The notes under the pieces: model-generated
Seen by the model: the letters and a program-made list of their open reading frames with translations, nothing else
Databases searched by the model: none
What the model was told of the DNA's origin: nothing
Source of the DNA: Aquirufa sp.
Lineage (GTDB): Bacteria > Bacteroidota > Bacteroidia > Cytophagales > Spirosomataceae
DNA length: 14,348 nt
Reading direction: 5' to 3'
Assembly (NCBI GenBank): GCA_030833145.1
Contig: JAURHT010000042.1
Coordinates: 1 to 14,348, forward strand
In this document: positions 7,081-14,272 of the stretch, in pieces
How the letters are laid out: each line of letters starts with the position of its first letter
How positions within the stretch are numbered: the stretch's first letter is position 1
Program-made: the position numbers and the translations under genes

Positions 7081-8231
7081 CCTAATAGGTCTGTGATGGT
7101 TTTTATTTCGCGGCTAATAGATTCAGCCATAGGTACTTGAAAGGCAGTTGGCAATACGCCCCAGGTATAGGTTTCGATTTCCAAATGATTCGTAAATGGA
7201 CTAGCCTTTTGGATCGCTAGTGTTTCTCTGATTTCTTTTTGGGTTGAACCTAATAAACCATATGTTTCTAAAAAGAGGGGTACATGGAAATGCACCCGCC
7301 ATTCGTCGTAGGTATTAGGCGTATAGGCCGCGATGGCCTCGTCTAAATCTTTGAATTCTTGATAGGAACCATCTTTAAGCAAGGCTTTCACTTGATGCAA
7401 ATAAACAGGTTCTTGGTATTTCTGTAATTCCGCGATCTTTTCCGCTTCTTGCGTTCTTAAATCAATTCGGAGAGCAGAACTGATTTGAATCTTTCCGACA
7501 GGGATGTTTTTAGCCTTCAACTCTTGAATACTAGTCTCTGGGGCATCAAAACTCACTCCATAATGGCAGATGTCAAAGCACAATTGGATGTGTTTTCGAA
7601 TCAAAGCTGGATTTCCTGCAGGCAATAACACCTGCTCGTACCAGGCCACAAAATCGCTGTGATTGCTCAATAAGCCATCCGGTTCCGGTTCGATATCGAT
7701 ATGGATGATTTTACCGGTGTTTTTCTCGATCTCTGCTAATACATCCACTACTTCCAATAGATGTCGCGTCGATGATTGCATGGCTTGCTGGCGCTCCTCT
7801 GCTGTATTCCACCAGTATTTATAGGACAGGGGAGAGGTCGAAATGCCACCCTCGTTTTCTGTTAACAAAGTAGCTAAAATATGCGCTAAACGAATCGTAT
7901 AATCCCTTCTTTCTGTCGTAGTCCAATCAGGTGCATGCACTTGATCTTTTACGATGGTGTTGTGAAATCCGCCGTAAGGGAATCCATTCAAGGTAAAAAC
8001 GTAGAGATTCTCCTTAGTCAGCCACGATTGTAAGGCCATTAATGCTGCAGGATCTTGTAAATCCATACTCGCCTGATTCGCAAATCGCAAACCCAAACCC
8101 ATCGGATTTACAGGAGAAACCTGTGCCTTCACCGAAGGAACGTGCTGCTTTAATTGCGCAAAATGTTCCGACCAAATCTCACCGGTATGAATATTACTGC
8201 AATAACTCAGGTGTCCGTAAGGCGTTTTCAT
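7077..8231 (-). CDS. eboE: EboE: xylose-isomerase-like TIM-barrel protein
   Basis: This 384-residue protein has no signal peptide or membrane helix. Its pattern fits the EboE family, a sugar phosphate isomerase/epimerase-like TIM barrel labelled a metabolite traffic protein. Conserved-looking segments along the barrel strands are LSYCSNIHTGEIW (8-20), LNGFPYGGFH (81-90), IHIDIEPEPDG (176-186), LCFDICHYGVSF (217-228) and GKIQISSAL (246-254). The Glu, Asp and His in the third and fourth segments are placed like the metal ligands of xylose-isomerase-like enzymes, so a metal-dependent isomerase or epimerase activity is plausible but not shown. The ATG start lies 1 nt after the eboD stop, and its TGA overlaps the eboF start (ATGA), which indicates coupled translation. 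The substrate is unknown. Confidence 0.87.
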   Translation of the reverse strand: MKTPYGHLSYCSNIHTGEIWSEHFAQLKQHVPSVKAQVSPVNPMGLGLRFANQASMDLQDPAALMALQSWLTKENLYVFTLNGFPYGGFHNTIVKDQVHAPDWTTTERRDYTIRLAHILATLLTENEGGISTSPLSYKYWWNTAEERQQAMQSSTRHLLEVVDVLAEIEKNTGKIIHIDIEPEPDGLLSNHSDFVAWYEQVLLPAGNPALIRKHIQLCFDICHYGVSFDAPETSIQELKAKNIPVGKIQISSALRIDLRTQEAEKIAELQKYQEPVYLHQVKALLKDGSYQEFKDLDEAIAAYTPNTYDEWRVHFHVPLFLETYGLLGSTQKEIRETLAIQKASPFTNHLEIETYTWGVLPTAFQVPMAESISREIKTITDLLG

Positions 8232-8232
8232 A

Positions 8233-9378
8233 TTAGGCGATTTGTTCCAGGTAATCGACTGATTTTTTGATGAGATCGAAATCCATCTCGTGCACTTCCA
8301 CGCCTTTGCCTACTTGTTCTAGCAAGGTGATGGTTAATTGCCCACCTAAATGTTCTCTGAATTCATTTAATCCGTTCGTTAAATTGATTTTGTCGTTTTC
8401 TGCCAAAGCAGGATGAAAAATAGCAAAACCTAATTTCTTTAATAAGTGTATGATTCGGTCCACATCCTCTTTCATCAAATGACCGATCAAATGCGAATAA
8501 ACGCTATCTAAGGCAATTCCAATGGCCACCGCTTCACCGTGACGGATCTTGAAATCACTTAAGTATTCTAATTTATGGGCCGCCCAATGGCCAAAATCCA
8601 AAGGTCTAGCCGAACCAAGTTCAAAGGGATCTCCACTGGCGATATGTTGCATGTGTAGCGAAGCGCAGCGGTAAATCTGCTCAATCATCACGGTCTTGTC
8701 ACGCTGATTCATCGCATCCGCAGTTGATTCTAACCAGGTAAAAAAGCTGATATCTTTGATAAGGGAAACTTTAACAGCCTCAGCGATACCAGAACGCCAA
8801 TCGCGCTCTCCCAAACTTTCTAGGAACGAATAATCGTTAAAGACGGCTACAGGAGGTGCGAACGTCCCGAGGAAATTCTTCTTGCCTAGGTAATTGACGC
8901 TGTTTTTAACCCCTACACCCGAATCGTTTTGAGACAAAACGGTCGTAGGAATGCGGATGAATTTCACGCCTCTATGGGAGATAGCTGCGGCATAGCCAGC
9001 CATATCCAAAAACGCCCCACCACCAATGCAGGCTACAAATGAGTGACGATCGATTCCATGCTCATCTAACGCGCGAATCACTTCCTCGTAAAAGCGAGGG
9101 TCATTTTTACATACCTCTCCGCCTGGAAGCACTAGAATTTCTGGGGCTAAATCAGCGGGAGAATGCTGTTGAAAATAGTGGACAATTTCGGCGGTTAATT
9201 CAGTCTGAATATCCGTTATCCCTTTATCGAGTACAAAAAGAATCTTTTTGCGAAAGCTAGGGTTGCCAAAGTTTTGGACAAAATCTGCAAAAACGCGATT
9301 TTCTGGCGTAAATAAACGTTCCGTGAAGAATACCTCGTAGGAATAGGGTACCTGAAAATGTTGTTTTAAAGATTGCAT
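8233..9378 (-). CDS. eboD: EboD: 3-dehydroquinate-synthase-like sugar phosphate cyclase
   Basis: This 381-residue protein has the fold and motifs of the dehydroquinate synthase superfamily. It shows GGGAFLDMAG (119-128) for NAD binding, IPTTVLSQNDSGVGVKN (143-159), SGIAEAVK with E200 and K203, and DFGHWAAHKLE plus RHGEAVAIG with H264 and H280. E200, H264 and H280 fall where dehydroquinate synthase binds zinc, so catalysis is likely. Differences from a standard AroB are GGGAFLD, where AroB usually has a GGGV-type start, and GVK, where AroB has GGKTG. With its place in the ebo cluster, this argues for a specialised cyclase acting on a different sugar phosphate (compare the sedoheptulose-7-phosphate cyclases) rather than the shikimate enzyme. 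The substrate is inferred only by analogy. It starts with ATG 4 nt after the eboC stop, and eboE follows after 1 nt. Confidence 0.88.
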   Translation of the reverse strand: MQSLKQHFQVPYSYEVFFTERLFTPENRVFADFVQNFGNPSFRKKILFVLDKGITDIQTELTAEIVHYFQQHSPADLAPEILVLPGGEVCKNDPRFYEEVIRALDEHGIDRHSFVACIGGGAFLDMAGYAAAISHRGVKFIRIPTTVLSQNDSGVGVKNSVNYLGKKNFLGTFAPPVAVFNDYSFLESLGERDWRSGIAEAVKVSLIKDISFFTWLESTADAMNQRDKTVMIEQIYRCASLHMQHIASGDPFELGSARPLDFGHWAAHKLEYLSDFKIRHGEAVAIGIALDSVYSHLIGHLMKEDVDRIIHLLKKLGFAIFHPALAENDKINLTNGLNEFREHLGGQLTITLLEQVGKGVEVHEMDFDLIKKSVDYLEQIA

Positions 9379-9382
9379 AGGT

Positions 9383-10258
9383 TTACGTAACGGCGAATTT
9401 TTTAGCTAAACCCAAAGATACGGGTAATAAGGCTAAAACAAAGAGGGCGACGATCCATTGTCCACTCGATGCCACCCAAGCTGCATTCATCAATATAAGC
9501 GTCAAAACCCCTGTTTTTACTGTCAATCCAATGTTTTTACCCACGGGATTCTCTATAGCAGTACGTAGTTTTCTGAAAATCAGGATAAAGTGGGCCAAGA
9601 CAAATACCAAGGCAAATTCCACTTTATCCGCGAAAAATAACTGCGAAGCGTGAACTATCAGAAACAAAAAGCCAGCAAAATAGAGTGTAATCGCCTTTCC
9701 TCCATGTACTTCTCCACGACTCACCAAGGTAATCGCCGCTATGTAAATCAAGGGGATACCAATCACTGGGAAGTGTTCCAAGACCCCTAATTCATACACA
9801 CTCATCCCTAAAAGTAAATTGAACGCTCTGCACAAACCCATATTAATAGGGCCAAAAATCCGCATATGCTTCCCTTTCCAATCGTAAAATAACGCTAAGG
9901 CGGTAATGAAAATGGCTACAAATCCACTCAGTCTACTTTGCCAAAAGGCCAGAAATATGCCCAGTGCTAATAACAAAATGCCACCGACAATGGCTTCTGA
10001 ACGTTTAATTCGACCACTTGGCAAGGCTCTTTCAGGCCTTTCTGTGCGATCTAATTCATGATCAAATACATCATTAAACACCACGCCACCTGCGTATAAA
10101 CACATACTAGAAAGACCTAAAAATAGGGCAGGGTAGAATTGGTAGTCTAATTGACCAAAAACAAAGCCCACAATGGCTAAACCTGCCATAATATCAGAAA
10201 GTGCCGTTACTACATTCGCAGGCCGAGTAAGCTCGGCAAAGGCTTTAATTTTAGACAT
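9383..10258 (-). CDS. eboC: EboC: UbiA-like membrane prenyltransferase
   Basis: This 291-residue inner-membrane protein has about eight or nine hydrophobic helices. The first Asp-rich motif NDVFDHELDR (62-71), followed by TERPERALPSGRI, is the Mg-prenyl-diphosphate site of UbiA enzymes. A second acidic site, YDWKGKH (125-131), sits after the fourth helix, with FGPINMGLCRAFNLLLGMS next to it, typical of EboC. UbiA proteins transfer an isoprenoid chain to an aromatic or other polar acceptor at the membrane, and here the acceptor is unknown. Within ebo it is the only integral membrane enzyme, so it probably anchors the pathway or makes a lipid-linked intermediate. Its ATG overlaps the eboB stop by one base (TAATG), and eboD follows 4 nt after its stop. 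Confidence 0.9.
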   Translation of the reverse strand: MSKIKAFAELTRPANVVTALSDIMAGLAIVGFVFGQLDYQFYPALFLGLSSMCLYAGGVVFNDVFDHELDRTERPERALPSGRIKRSEAIVGGILLLALGIFLAFWQSRLSGFVAIFITALALFYDWKGKHMRIFGPINMGLCRAFNLLLGMSVYELGVLEHFPVIGIPLIYIAAITLVSRGEVHGGKAITLYFAGFLFLIVHASQLFFADKVEFALVFVLAHFILIFRKLRTAIENPVGKNIGLTVKTGVLTLILMNAAWVASSGQWIVALFVLALLPVSLGLAKKFAVT

Positions 10259-11277
10259 TAGCGAATGAAGATTGAGTTTTTATCTACGCGAGGTGCTTGA
10301 CCGCCACGCAACACCGTATTGCCATTAAACTTCAAAGATTGATCGATTTCTAAACCGTCAATGAAGTCTTGCTCGTTGATTTGTCCACTTTGGGCGAAAG
10401 AATCGAGGGCGTTTTGGTAGGTTACTTTTTGGATATCTGCATCAGAAATGCCTTTAATTTTCATTAAGGCCGCCGTTTTAGGTATGGCCAAAGGATCAGA
10501 AATTCCCCAGTCCGCTGCCGAATTCACCATAATGCGCTCCGATCCATATTGCTTCACAATCTCCACCATTCGCTCATTTCCCATCTTCGTAAACGGATAA
10601 ATGGTGAAAGCCGCATAAAACCCTTGGTCTAAAACTGATTTAACGGTCTCTTCATTATTGTGGTCAATCACCACCATATGGGGCGCTAAACCGTGCTCTA
10701 AGGCGATTGCCATACTACGTTCGGTTCCCTTTTTCTTATCTCGGTGAGGCGTGTGCACTTGTACAGGCAATTTCATCTCTTTTGCAAGTTCTAATTGAGC
10801 TCTGTAGTATTTTTCCTCTGCGGCCGTTTGGTCATCAAAACCGATTTCACCCACGCCCACAACGCCTTCTTTCTGCAAAAACAAGGGCAGAATTTCCATC
10901 ACCTCCTCAGCTAATGCTTCATTATTCGCCTCTCTCGAGTTTAAGCCGATCGTGCAATAATGCTTTATCCCAAATTGAGACGATCTAAAACGCTCCCAAC
11001 CCACCAGACTCGCAAAATAATCCTTGAAAGAGGCTAATCCTGTTCGCGGTTGTCCCAGCCAAAAAGCCGGTTCAATGATAGCTACCACTCCTGCATCAGC
11101 CAAAGCTTGGTAATCATCCGTCGTACGGGAAGTCATATGCACATGGGGATCAAAAAACTTCATCCCTTGTGTGTAGGCCGCAAAACCTCCTTCCACTTCT
11201 TGGGCAGTTTGTTTTTCCTCGGTGGATCCTTCGAAATGGGAGGGATTTACTTTATGTTCGTTGGGGTTTTGGCACAT
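10258..11277 (-). CDS. eboB: EboB: TatD-like metal-dependent hydrolase
   Basis: This 339-residue amidohydrolase-superfamily TIM barrel is of the TatD type. The metal ligands are in order: HVH (H45, H47) in FFDPHVHMTSRTTDDY, E144 in VGVGEIGFDD, H175 in VQVHTPH, H206 in VIDHNNEET and D256 in NSAADWG. All expected residues are present, so it should be an active metal hydrolase in the cytosol, but its substrate is not known. The ATG at 11277 lies 1 nt after the eboA stop. This start gives a polar 38-residue leader before MKFFDPHVH, while an internal Met at residue 39 would give the more usual family N-terminus. I keep the outer start because of the tight junction with eboA. Its stop overlaps the eboC start by one base. 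Confidence 0.88.
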   Translation of the reverse strand: MCQNPNEHKVNPSHFEGSTEEKQTAQEVEGGFAAYTQGMKFFDPHVHMTSRTTDDYQALADAGVVAIIEPAFWLGQPRTGLASFKDYFASLVGWERFRSSQFGIKHYCTIGLNSREANNEALAEEVMEILPLFLQKEGVVGVGEIGFDDQTAAEEKYYRAQLELAKEMKLPVQVHTPHRDKKKGTERSMAIALEHGLAPHMVVIDHNNEETVKSVLDQGFYAAFTIYPFTKMGNERMVEIVKQYGSERIMVNSAADWGISDPLAIPKTAALMKIKGISDADIQKVTYQNALDSFAQSGQINEQDFIDGLEIDQSLKFNGNTVLRGGQAPRVDKNSIFIR

Positions 11278-11278
11278 A

Positions 11279-12034
11279 TCAGTAGGCTGTTTCTTCTTTT
11301 TCTAATACCTTCCAGGCTTCTAGAGGGCTATTGTTGCTGATTAATTCAGCGGCTTTTTGATCGTTCGGATCTTCACTTTGAGCAAGTTTTGCTAAATCTT
11401 GTTCTTTTGTATCTGTCTGGAAGTTTCGGATTAATCGCCAAACTTGCGACGGCACCCGTCTTCCTGCCGCCCATCTTTCGTGTGCAAAATCGGCCAGGGT
11501 ATCAGCCAAAGCTTGATTTGCACGCTCATCTAATCCTTCAATTAGATGAATAGGCTTGTCATTGAAAATGCATTTTAAGACTAATTGGTTCCAAGCTAAT
11601 TCTGAGAAATAGGTTGTAGGATAAGGATTCCCAAAAGCAATGGCATCAAAAACCGGCCCAATATTCGATCTAACTGCATCAGTAGCCCGATGTAACCAGA
11701 TTTTCGGCGTAGGTAAAACGGGCAAAGTGCGGTAAAGTGCGACTAATTCATTCATTTCCGCGGTATCAAATAGCGTTTCTATTCTTGATTTTCCGTCTTC
11801 TTTTTCTGCTAGATGAATGAGTAGGTACACACGAACAAGCTGATCAAGCGTGCCATTTTGCCAATTCCAACCGGGAATAATACCAACTCGTGTTTTAGCT
11901 ACCTGGCGTGGAGTCATCACAAAGGCCAAAGACAAACCTTTAGAATCAGCTTTCAATTTATCCTCTAACCAAGCTAGTTCAGTTGTACTAGCCAATGACT
12001 GAATGGATTGATATAGAAGTTCGGCGGTATTCAA
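11279..12034 (-). CDS. eboA: EboA family metabolite traffic protein, TTG start
   Basis: This 251-residue protein is mostly helical, with no signal peptide, membrane segment or recognised catalytic motif. Its segments match the EboA family: AWLEDKL (21-27), RSNIGPVFDAIAFGNPYPTT (122-141), YFSELAWNQLVLK (142-154), GLDERANQALADTLADFAHE (167-186) and RWAAGRRV. In cyanobacteria ebo genes are required to move the scytonemin monomer to the periplasm; EboA itself has no defined biochemical role that I know of. The start is TTG at 12034: an in-frame TAA lies six codons upstream (12052-12050) with no ATG or GTG between, and the next Met is residue 40, after the conserved first helix. It is the first gene of the cluster and its TGA is 1 nt from the eboB start. 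Confidence 0.87.
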   Translation of the reverse strand: MNTAELLYQSIQSLASTTELAWLEDKLKADSKGLSLAFVMTPRQVAKTRVGIIPGWNWQNGTLDQLVRVYLLIHLAEKEDGKSRIETLFDTAEMNELVALYRTLPVLPTPKIWLHRATDAVRSNIGPVFDAIAFGNPYPTTYFSELAWNQLVLKCIFNDKPIHLIEGLDERANQALADTLADFAHERWAAGRRVPSQVWRLIRNFQTDTKEQDLAKLAQSEDPNDQKAAELISNNSPLEAWKVLEKEETAY

Positions 12035-12155
12035 ATTGTAGAAATAGGTTTAATTCATCACTATGAACGAATTTACTAAAAAAATGTCAATTCATTCCTG
12101 ATTTTTGGCAGGATATTCAATAGGTTAAGCCCCCAAATTCCCCTAATTTTACATT
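12035..12155. promoter_or_regulatory. Divergent intergenic region between eboA and ygiQ
   Basis: This 121-bp gap must hold the start of the ebo transcript on the reverse strand and of ygiQ on the forward strand. For ebo I see only imperfect candidates: TAAATTCG (12075-12068), one mismatch from TAnnTTTG, and TACAATTTG (12040-12032), which has one extra base and runs into the TTG start codon. Neither has a TTG at the right distance. A short CCTG/CAGG hairpin lies at about 12097-12112. No operator or riboswitch is recognisable. Confidence 0.4.
12144..12151 (+). promoter_or_regulatory. Putative -7 box of ygiQ
   Basis: TAATTTTA matches TAnnTTTG at all but the last base and ends 4 nt before the ygiQ ATG. 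This would give a nearly leaderless mRNA. No TTTG lies 17-23 nt upstream (the nearest, 12104-12107, is 36 nt away), so support is modest. Confidence 0.33.
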
Positions 12156-14003
12156 ATGGAAGAAAGACCGATAACTGACTGGCTGCCCCTCACGAAAAAA
12201 GAGGTAGAAAAACGTGGCTGGGATGAACTAGACGTGATTTTAATTTCAGGTGATGCCTATGTGGATCACCCGGCATTTGGTACGGCTGTCATCGGTCGAA
12301 TCATGGAAAGTGAAGGTTTGAAAGTGGGTATCGTCGCACAGCCAAACTGGAAAGACGATTTACGTGATTTCAAGAAATTAGGTAAGCCCAAATATTTCTT
12401 TGGCGTAACCGCAGGATGTATGGATTCCATGGTGAATCATTATACAGCTAACAAGCGTTTGCGTTCGAATGATTCCTATACTCCAGGTGGTGAAGCTGGT
12501 TTTAGGCCTGATTATGCTACCACCGTATACACGAAGATTTTAAAAGAAATTTACCCGGATGTTCCCGTTTTAATCGGTGGCATCGAGGCCTCATTACGTC
12601 GAGTAACCCATTATGATTACTGGGCTGATAAATTATTCCCTTCTATTTTAGTTGATTCTGGTGCCGACATGTTGGTATATGGAATGGGAGAACAACCTTT
12701 ACGCGAGATTATGCGTGGGGTGAAAGAAGGGAAGAAATTGGGTGAATTGACCCATATCAATCAAGTCGCATTCTTGCAAAAAACGGCTCCTGCTTGTGAT
12801 TGGGAAACCGTTGAATTAGCGAGTCACGAAGTTTGTTTAGAAGATAAGATCAAGTACGCATCCAACTTCAAAATTGTAGAAGTTGAATCCAATAAGTGGC
12901 AAGCTAACCGCATCATTCAGAAAGTAGGAGAGGACGTATTAGTCATTAATCCTCCTTTTAAAACGATGGAGGAAGTTGAAATGGACAAATCATTTGATCT
13001 TCCTTACACGCGTTTGCCGCATCCGAAATACAGAAAGCGTGGACCAATTCCTGCTTTTGAGATGATTAAATTCTCGGTCAACATGCACCGCGGATGTTTC
13101 GGAGGATGTAGTTTCTGTACGATTTCTGCCCACCAAGGCAAGTTTATTGCTTCTCGTAGTGAAAAGTCGATCATGAAAGAGGTCGAGCAAATCACGAAAG
13201 CGCCTGATTTCAAAGGCTATATTTCTGACTTAGGAGGTCCGTCTGCCAATATGTACAGAATGAAAGGTAAAGATGAGGAGATTTGTGCACGTTGTGTCAG
13301 CCCTTCTTGTATCCACCCAGTCATTTGTAATAACCTCGATACTTCTCATAAGCCTTTGACGGATATTTACCGCAAGGTTGATAAGCATCCTGCCATTAAA
13401 AAGGCTTTTGTTGGTTCTGGGGTTCGTTATGATCTTTTAGTGGACGATTTCAATAAGAATAACCAGGATGGGAATCACGACGAATACATGGAGCAATTGA
13501 TTACGCGCCACGTTTCTGGTCGTTTGAAAGTCGCTCCAGAGCATACCTCTGACGCAACATTACGTGTAATGCGTAAGCCCTCTTTCAAATATTTCCATGC
13601 CTTTAAGAAGAAATATGATGAGATTTCTGCCAAATTTGGTCTAAAACAACCTCTCATCCCTTATTTCATTTCTTCTCACCCTGGTTGTGAAGAAGAAGAC
13701 ATGGCAAACCTAGCTGCAGAAACGAAGGATTTAGGCTTCCATTTAGAGCAGGTGCAGGATTTCACGCCTACCCCAATGACAGTTGCGGAGGTGATTTATT
13801 ATTCTGGCGTGCACCCATACACTTTGCAGCCCGTTAAAACGGCCAAAACAAGGGAAGAAAAGCAGAATCAAAACAAATATTTCTTTTGGTATAAACCAGA
13901 ATACAAAGATTGGATTCGTAATCGCTTGACGCAATTAAAACGTCCTGATCTGGCTCAACGCCTTTTAGGATTCAGAAATAACAAAAATGGCTGGAATAAG
14001 TAA
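12156..14003 (+). CDS. YgiQ family radical SAM protein
   Basis: This 615-residue cytosolic radical SAM protein belongs to the YgiQ family, whose reaction is not established. The N-terminus (about residues 20-110), with DVILISGDAYVDHPAFG, resembles the fold often placed before radical SAM domains. GGIEASLRRVTHYDYW follows. The cluster-binding motif is CFGGCSFC, Cys 314, 318 and 321, spaced CxxxCxxC as required for the SAM-cleaving [4Fe-4S] cluster. A second Cys set (377, 380, 385, 391) in CARCVSPSCIHPVICNNLD is a YgiQ hallmark and could bind a further metal. VAPEHTSDATLRVMRKPS and the C-terminal QVQDFTPTPMTVAEVIYY, GVHPYT segments are typical. The start gives the expected MEERPITDWLP. It is read divergently from ebo and 38 nt before the PhnA-like gene, with which it may share a transcript. 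Confidence 0.93.
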   Translation: MEERPITDWLPLTKKEVEKRGWDELDVILISGDAYVDHPAFGTAVIGRIMESEGLKVGIVAQPNWKDDLRDFKKLGKPKYFFGVTAGCMDSMVNHYTANKRLRSNDSYTPGGEAGFRPDYATTVYTKILKEIYPDVPVLIGGIEASLRRVTHYDYWADKLFPSILVDSGADMLVYGMGEQPLREIMRGVKEGKKLGELTHINQVAFLQKTAPACDWETVELASHEVCLEDKIKYASNFKIVEVESNKWQANRIIQKVGEDVLVINPPFKTMEEVEMDKSFDLPYTRLPHPKYRKRGPIPAFEMIKFSVNMHRGCFGGCSFCTISAHQGKFIASRSEKSIMKEVEQITKAPDFKGYISDLGGPSANMYRMKGKDEEICARCVSPSCIHPVICNNLDTSHKPLTDIYRKVDKHPAIKKAFVGSGVRYDLLVDDFNKNNQDGNHDEYMEQLITRHVSGRLKVAPEHTSDATLRVMRKPSFKYFHAFKKKYDEISAKFGLKQPLIPYFISSHPGCEEEDMANLAAETKDLGFHLEQVQDFTPTPMTVAEVIYYSGVHPYTLQPVKTAKTREEKQNQNKYFFWYKPEYKDWIRNRLTQLKRPDLAQRLLGFRNNKNGWNK

Positions 14004-14041
14004 TCTAGCTTTTCATTAATTAACCAAAAAACAAGAATACA

Positions 14042-14269
14042 ATGGATGAGAATGATGAGTTAATCGTTCGCGATAGCAATGGTGCTGTTTTGAAAGATGG
14101 TGATTCGGTAACAGTCATTAAAGATTTAAAGGTTCGTGGATCATCCAGTGTGATCAAGCGTGGAACGATGGTGAAAAATATTCGTTTAACGGACGATGCT
14201 GATGAAGTAGAAGGTAAAGTAGAGAAATCGATGATGGTTTTACGTACGGAGTTTTTGAAGAAAGCATAA
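14042..14269 (+). CDS. PhnA-type domain protein without zinc ribbon
   Basis: This 75-residue protein matches the C-terminal domain of PhnA/YjdM proteins: IVRDSNGAVLKDGDSVTVIK, then a KVRGSSSVIKRGT segment, KNIRLTDD and a final LRTEFLKKA. Full PhnA of about 110 residues has an N-terminal zinc ribbon with two CxxC pairs; here there is no cysteine at all, and the 38 nt upstream encode none. The alkylphosphonate label of the family is historical, no phn genes are near, and a role in phosphonate use should not be assumed. It follows ygiQ by 38 nt. TAGCTTTT (14006-14013), one base from a -7 box, offers a possible own promoter. The ATG at 14042 is chosen because it gives the usual start of the domain; no terminator hairpin is visible downstream. 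Confidence 0.8.
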   Translation: MDENDELIVRDSNGAVLKDGDSVTVIKDLKVRGSSSVIKRGTMVKNIRLTDDADEVEGKVEKSMMVLRTEFLKKA

Positions 14270-14272
14270 GGC

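Noticed and set aside
8233..9378. Calling the cyclase gene aroB
   Set aside because: Loop motifs differ from shikimate-pathway dehydroquinate synthase and the gene is embedded in an otherwise complete ebo cluster.
10707..10988. Open frame of 93 codons on the plus strand
   Set aside because: It is antisense to the conserved metal-site region of eboB and shows no motif.
11050..11340. Open frame of 96 codons on the plus strand
   Set aside because: It lies antisense to eboB and eboA, which have clear family motifs; composition and sequence look like a shadow frame.
12085..12090. TTGACA on the reverse strand as a sigma70 -35 box for ebo
   Set aside because: No TATAAT-like partner stands at 16-18 nt, and Bacteroidota use a different housekeeping promoter; a single hexamer is weak evidence.
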